Part shown: piece by piece, positions 6,900-9,567 of the stretch
Position numbering within the stretch: position 1 is the stretch's first letter
Layout: every line of letters starts with the position of its first letter
Assembly: GCA_937950065.1 (NCBI GenBank)
Contig: CALFEN010000264.1
Location: forward strand, 1-9,567
Length of the DNA stretch: 9,567 nucleotides
Source of the DNA: an uncultured bacterium
GTDB lineage: Bacteria; Patescibacteria; JAEDAM01; Absconditabacterales; Absconditicoccaceae
Direction: 5' to 3'
The notes under the pieces: generated by a model
What the model saw: only the letters and a program-made list of their open reading frames with translations
What the model was told of the DNA's origin: nothing
Database searches by the model: none
Translations under genes and position numbers: made by a program

Positions 6900-8387
6900 A
6901 TGACTAATCTACCAAATTCTATTATAGTTCCACAAATAATCGTTTGATGAAACATTATAAAGTCCCAAAAAACTTACGATGTAAGTCAATGGACAAAAAA
7001 TTCATTAACTAGAAATCTTTCAAAACATGCTCCCCATAATTGAGCGGAGGCGGAGTGATTTGTTATAGATTCAGAGTGAAACCCATATGTTTTCGATAAT
7101 GATTGATTTATACAAGTTTGACAAAATAATAATCTCAATATCAGAGACATAAGCACATGCCCTGTTTCAGAAGAAAACATAAACATGCAAATAAGAAATT
7201 TTTCCAAGGACTGAATCTTTGGCAGCGGGATATGAACTATTACTCAAGAGCTTTATATGCCTACTATCGAGTTATCTTTAGATCAAGGATATTCTACAGA
7301 TGAATTATTTACTATACTTGTAAAATCTTTTTACGAAATCATAGGATATCTCAATACCCATTGACTCGAATATTTACCTTGTGGCAATTTACCTATAAAT
7401 ACTCCAAATATACCCAACCTTTCAAATGAATATTATAAATATCTATTTGAACAGAGAGATGGTTGGAGAATATGAGATTTTAGATGAGCAGCCTTTCAAA
7501 TTCATAGATATGCAGAAAATTATCCTTTATCAATATTTATCTTCAATAAAATTAGGCATGTACTTCCATTATTTTTAGGATTATCTGCCAACTCTCCTTT
7601 TGCTGGCTGAAAATATTTATGAAACGTCTCTGAAAGGACAGATTCCAAATTCTCTTGGAAAATGACATGAATTCCAAATCCTATCAATAATCAATTTTTA
7701 GTTCAACTTCAAAAATGGATAAATACAAATATCAAAAGCGTAACCCCTTATTATTTTGCGGTACGTTACCCTAGGGTAGATATTAAAACCATAGAAAATT
7801 GCAGTATGGATATGGTTTGAGATATCGCGTTAATGTTTTGTCTCGTAGACATCAATTATAGATTTACTCAAAAATTAAAAGCTATCTATCTGGAAGCCCA
7901 GGATAACTGAATTGACCCTTCATCGCTTTTGCCATCTAGTCTGTTTGGTGATGAAGTTGAAGAAAGCAGTATTTGAACTAATATCCTTCAAACCAATTTT
8001 ATAGATACAATAAGATATTGAACAAGAGGGGAACTATCAGTGTTGTGAAGATGAAAAATCCCTTTCAAAAAGTTTATGTATGAATTTCTTGAGTTTATAG
8101 ATGAAATTCCTAGCATCATTCCTTCTTTTGTTTCAAAATCTTTTGATCTAAAGAATACGGATTTTACAAATAGCATAGTAAGATGAATATTCCAAAATTG
8201 AAACCCCGCTGAAATTGCGTTAAATGACTTCTGACTTTTGACTGCAGACGTCTCCAACCCTATACAATTGAATTATAAGGATCTAACAGATTATATGGTA
8301 TCAATGTCCATAAATTTCAAAAGACAGATTTTTAGTTTATTAACTCAAATCAAAAATGAAGAGAATATGACTGATAGCAGCTTATAA
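6900..8387 (+). CDS. GCS2-family carboxylate-amine ligase (gamma-glutamylcysteine synthetase-like)
   Basis: 495 aa, with more than 20 TGA codons read as Gly and a TAA stop. The family joins the gamma-carboxyl of glutamate to an amine (often cysteine) using ATP. Visible landmarks: GAEAEGFVID (48-57), matching the family's N-terminal GvExE motif; MPTIELSLDQGYST, the next family strand; LPLFLGLSANSPFAGG (222-237) with GNVSER (241-246), matching the lsANSPf...SxR block; and RYPRVDIKTIEN (289-300), matching the WxxRxhPxxxTxE block. The start at 6900 follows ACAAAA, like other starts here. An in-frame ATG at 6858 would add 14 residues but follows GGGG. The operon continues with an overlapping hydrolase and is preceded by two attenuator-like elements. 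The amine substrate is not determined; YbdK-like enzymes of this family do not always use cysteine. Confidence 0.88.
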
Positions 8388-9021
8388 AAAAGAATCTATA
8401 GATCATATAAACAGAGTTGCTTTTGAATATATCCATGCCTTGGAAAAGGCAGGGGCCTTGGTCTATATATTACCTTGCAATACTTCCAATCCTCAACTTT
8501 ACATAAAAGATATAGATGCATTTATTTTTCCATGAGGGGCAGATATTGCCCCTTGTTTCTATTGACAAAACATTGATGGAAGCAAAAACTTTAATTTAGA
8601 TTTTGATCAAAACTGGTTAACTTATATAGATCTAATAATTAAAGATAAAAAAAACATACTTTGAATATGTAGGGGGATGCAGCTTATCAATATATATTTT
8701 GGCGGGAATCTCTATCAAGATATCGAAAATAAACTATTACACGATCAGTATAACAGACAGTATGAGCAAGTTCACGATATAAGTGTTTCTACAGAGTCTT
8801 TTTTGGATAAAATATTTCAAGAAGAATTATTATCTGTAAATTCACTACATCATCAAGCTATTAATTTGTTATGAGATTGATTGAAAATATCAGCAAAAAG
8901 TCAGGATTGATATATAGAAGCTATTGAACATAAAGAAAAAAATATTTATTGAGTCCAGTTTCATCCTGAATGTCTACAAAAATTCGATCCACTATTTAAA
9001 TGGTTTGTAGACATATCATAA
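8356..9021 (+). CDS. Peptidase C26 / class-I glutamine-amidotransferase-like gamma-glutamyl hydrolase
   Basis: 221 aa, eight TGA codons read as Gly, TAA stop. The C26 family (PuuD-like) hydrolyses gamma-glutamyl amide bonds with a Cys-His-Glu triad. Visible: FPGGADIAP (58-66); the nucleophile elbow LGICRGMQLINIYFGG (102-117) with Cys105; LYQDI; NSLHHQAI (162-169); and GVQFHPE (199-205) with His203 and Glu205. All catalytic residues are present, so it should be active. Length is slightly below the usual 240-255 aa. The ATG lies 32 nt inside the end of the ligase gene in another frame, so translation is probably coupled. Coupling to a ligase suggests control or turnover of a gamma-glutamyl compound, or a multistep pathway using gamma-glutamylation as a temporary protecting group, as in the Puu pathway. 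The exact substrate is unknown. Confidence 0.93.
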
Positions 9022-9024
9022 ATT

Positions 9025-9043
9025 AAGCTAATCTATTTAGCTT
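9025..9043. terminator. Weak bidirectional hairpin between convergent genes
   Basis: AAGCTAA (9025-9031) and TTAGCTT (9037-9043) form a 7-bp stem with a 5-nt loop right after the hydrolase stop. On the plus strand it is followed by TGATATT; on the minus strand by AATTTATG. The T tracts are poor, so it may terminate weakly in either direction or only protect the 3' end. The rest of the 112-nt gap to the convergent gene shows nothing clear. Confidence 0.4.
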
Positions 9044-9133
9044 TGATATTATATCAAGGAAACTCTTTTATCTGATAGTCTCTCTACAACTCACTAGCAA
9101 AACAAAATAATTATACAAAAATATATATACCAT

Positions 9134-9567
9134 CTAAACTATATCATCTATTTCTTCTTTGATAGTTTGGTATTTATACATTTTTGTAAGTCTAAATATC
9201 CCAAATAAAATAAATCATACAAATGCCTCTATATTAAATAATATAGAAAATACAATAAAAAGAGGGATTAATCATACACTAAAAATTAAGAATGAGAACC
9301 ACATTTTGAGCTGGGAATCTTTAGTAAGATCGGAAACAAGTCCACAAACCGTATTATCTTCATTTCTCGTATCTCTTAAGTCCGTAAGTAGATTTTTCTG
9401 TAACTTAAACATCCATCCAAACAATCATTTTTTAGGTTGATTACTGGAAGTTATCGTATTCAACGTTTGGGTATCTACCCCTGACATCAAGCTACAGATA
9501 TTTATTCAGGTAAGTGATCAACTCATTGTATCTCATGTAATATTTTGCAAACCGATTTTTACTACAG
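9134..9567 (-). CDS. C-terminal part of a two-TM membrane protein of unknown function
   Basis: 143 codons of an ORF open at the window edge, ending in TAG, with six TGA codons read as Gly. It begins in a Ser/Thr/Gly-rich soluble stretch (GDTMSGSLTGINICSLMSG), continues through a basic segment (QPKKGLFGWMFKLQKNL) and ends with two hydrophobic helices (about residues 88-110 and 111-126 of the visible part), then a short charged tail KYQTIKEEIDDIV. The 5' part is outside the window and I do not recognise the family. The C-terminal hairpin suggests the upstream part is held at the membrane. It converges on the hydrolase gene. Confidence 0.75.

Noticed and set aside
9159..9440. Plus-strand ORF of 93 codons
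   Set aside because: It is antisense to the minus-strand two-TM membrane protein, whose table-25 frame is open across the whole region with natural composition.

Overview
The window is AT-rich DNA that makes sense only if UGA is read as glycine (translation table 25). Under the standard code no ORF exceeds about 93 codons. With UGA as Gly, long ORFs appear, and TGA codons fall on invariant glycines: the AAGN motif of a subtilase, and the FPGG, GICRG and GVQFHPE motifs of a class-I glutamine-amidotransferase-like hydrolase. Every complete gene ends in TAA or TAG and none ends in TGA. This points to Candidatus Gracilibacteria (BD1-5) or Absconditabacteria (SR1), both candidate phyla with very reduced genomes. 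All translations given here use UGA = Gly.

Left edge (1-46): leftover Illumina TruSeq index adapter, a sequencing artefact that cuts off the first gene. Left block (47-6366, all minus strand), in transcription order: a possible small membrane peptide overlapping the next gene's start; an 888-aa protein of unknown function; a 145-aa two-TM protein that overlaps by 20 nt a 484-aa membrane protein with a YcxB-like segment; a 58-aa small protein; and a secreted subtilisin-like serine protease with a signal peptide, a prodomain-like region and visible Asp, His and Asn active-site motifs, truncated before its catalytic Ser.

Middle (6367-6899): divergent intergenic region. It holds two tandem, diverged copies of a roughly 125-nt element about 160 nt apart. 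Each copy has a 16-18 codon leader ORF ending inside the left arm of a long hairpin, which competes with a Rho-independent terminator. This is the architecture of ribosome-mediated transcription attenuation, duplicated in series upstream of a metabolic operon. It is the most interesting signal in the window.

Right block (6900-9021, plus strand): a GCS2-family carboxylate-amine ligase (gamma-glutamylcysteine synthetase-like) overlaps by 32 nt a peptidase C26 gamma-glutamyl hydrolase. A ligase that would make gamma-glutamyl amides is therefore coupled to a hydrolase that would cleave them. Right edge (9134-9567, minus): the C-terminal part of a two-TM membrane protein, convergent with the hydrolase.
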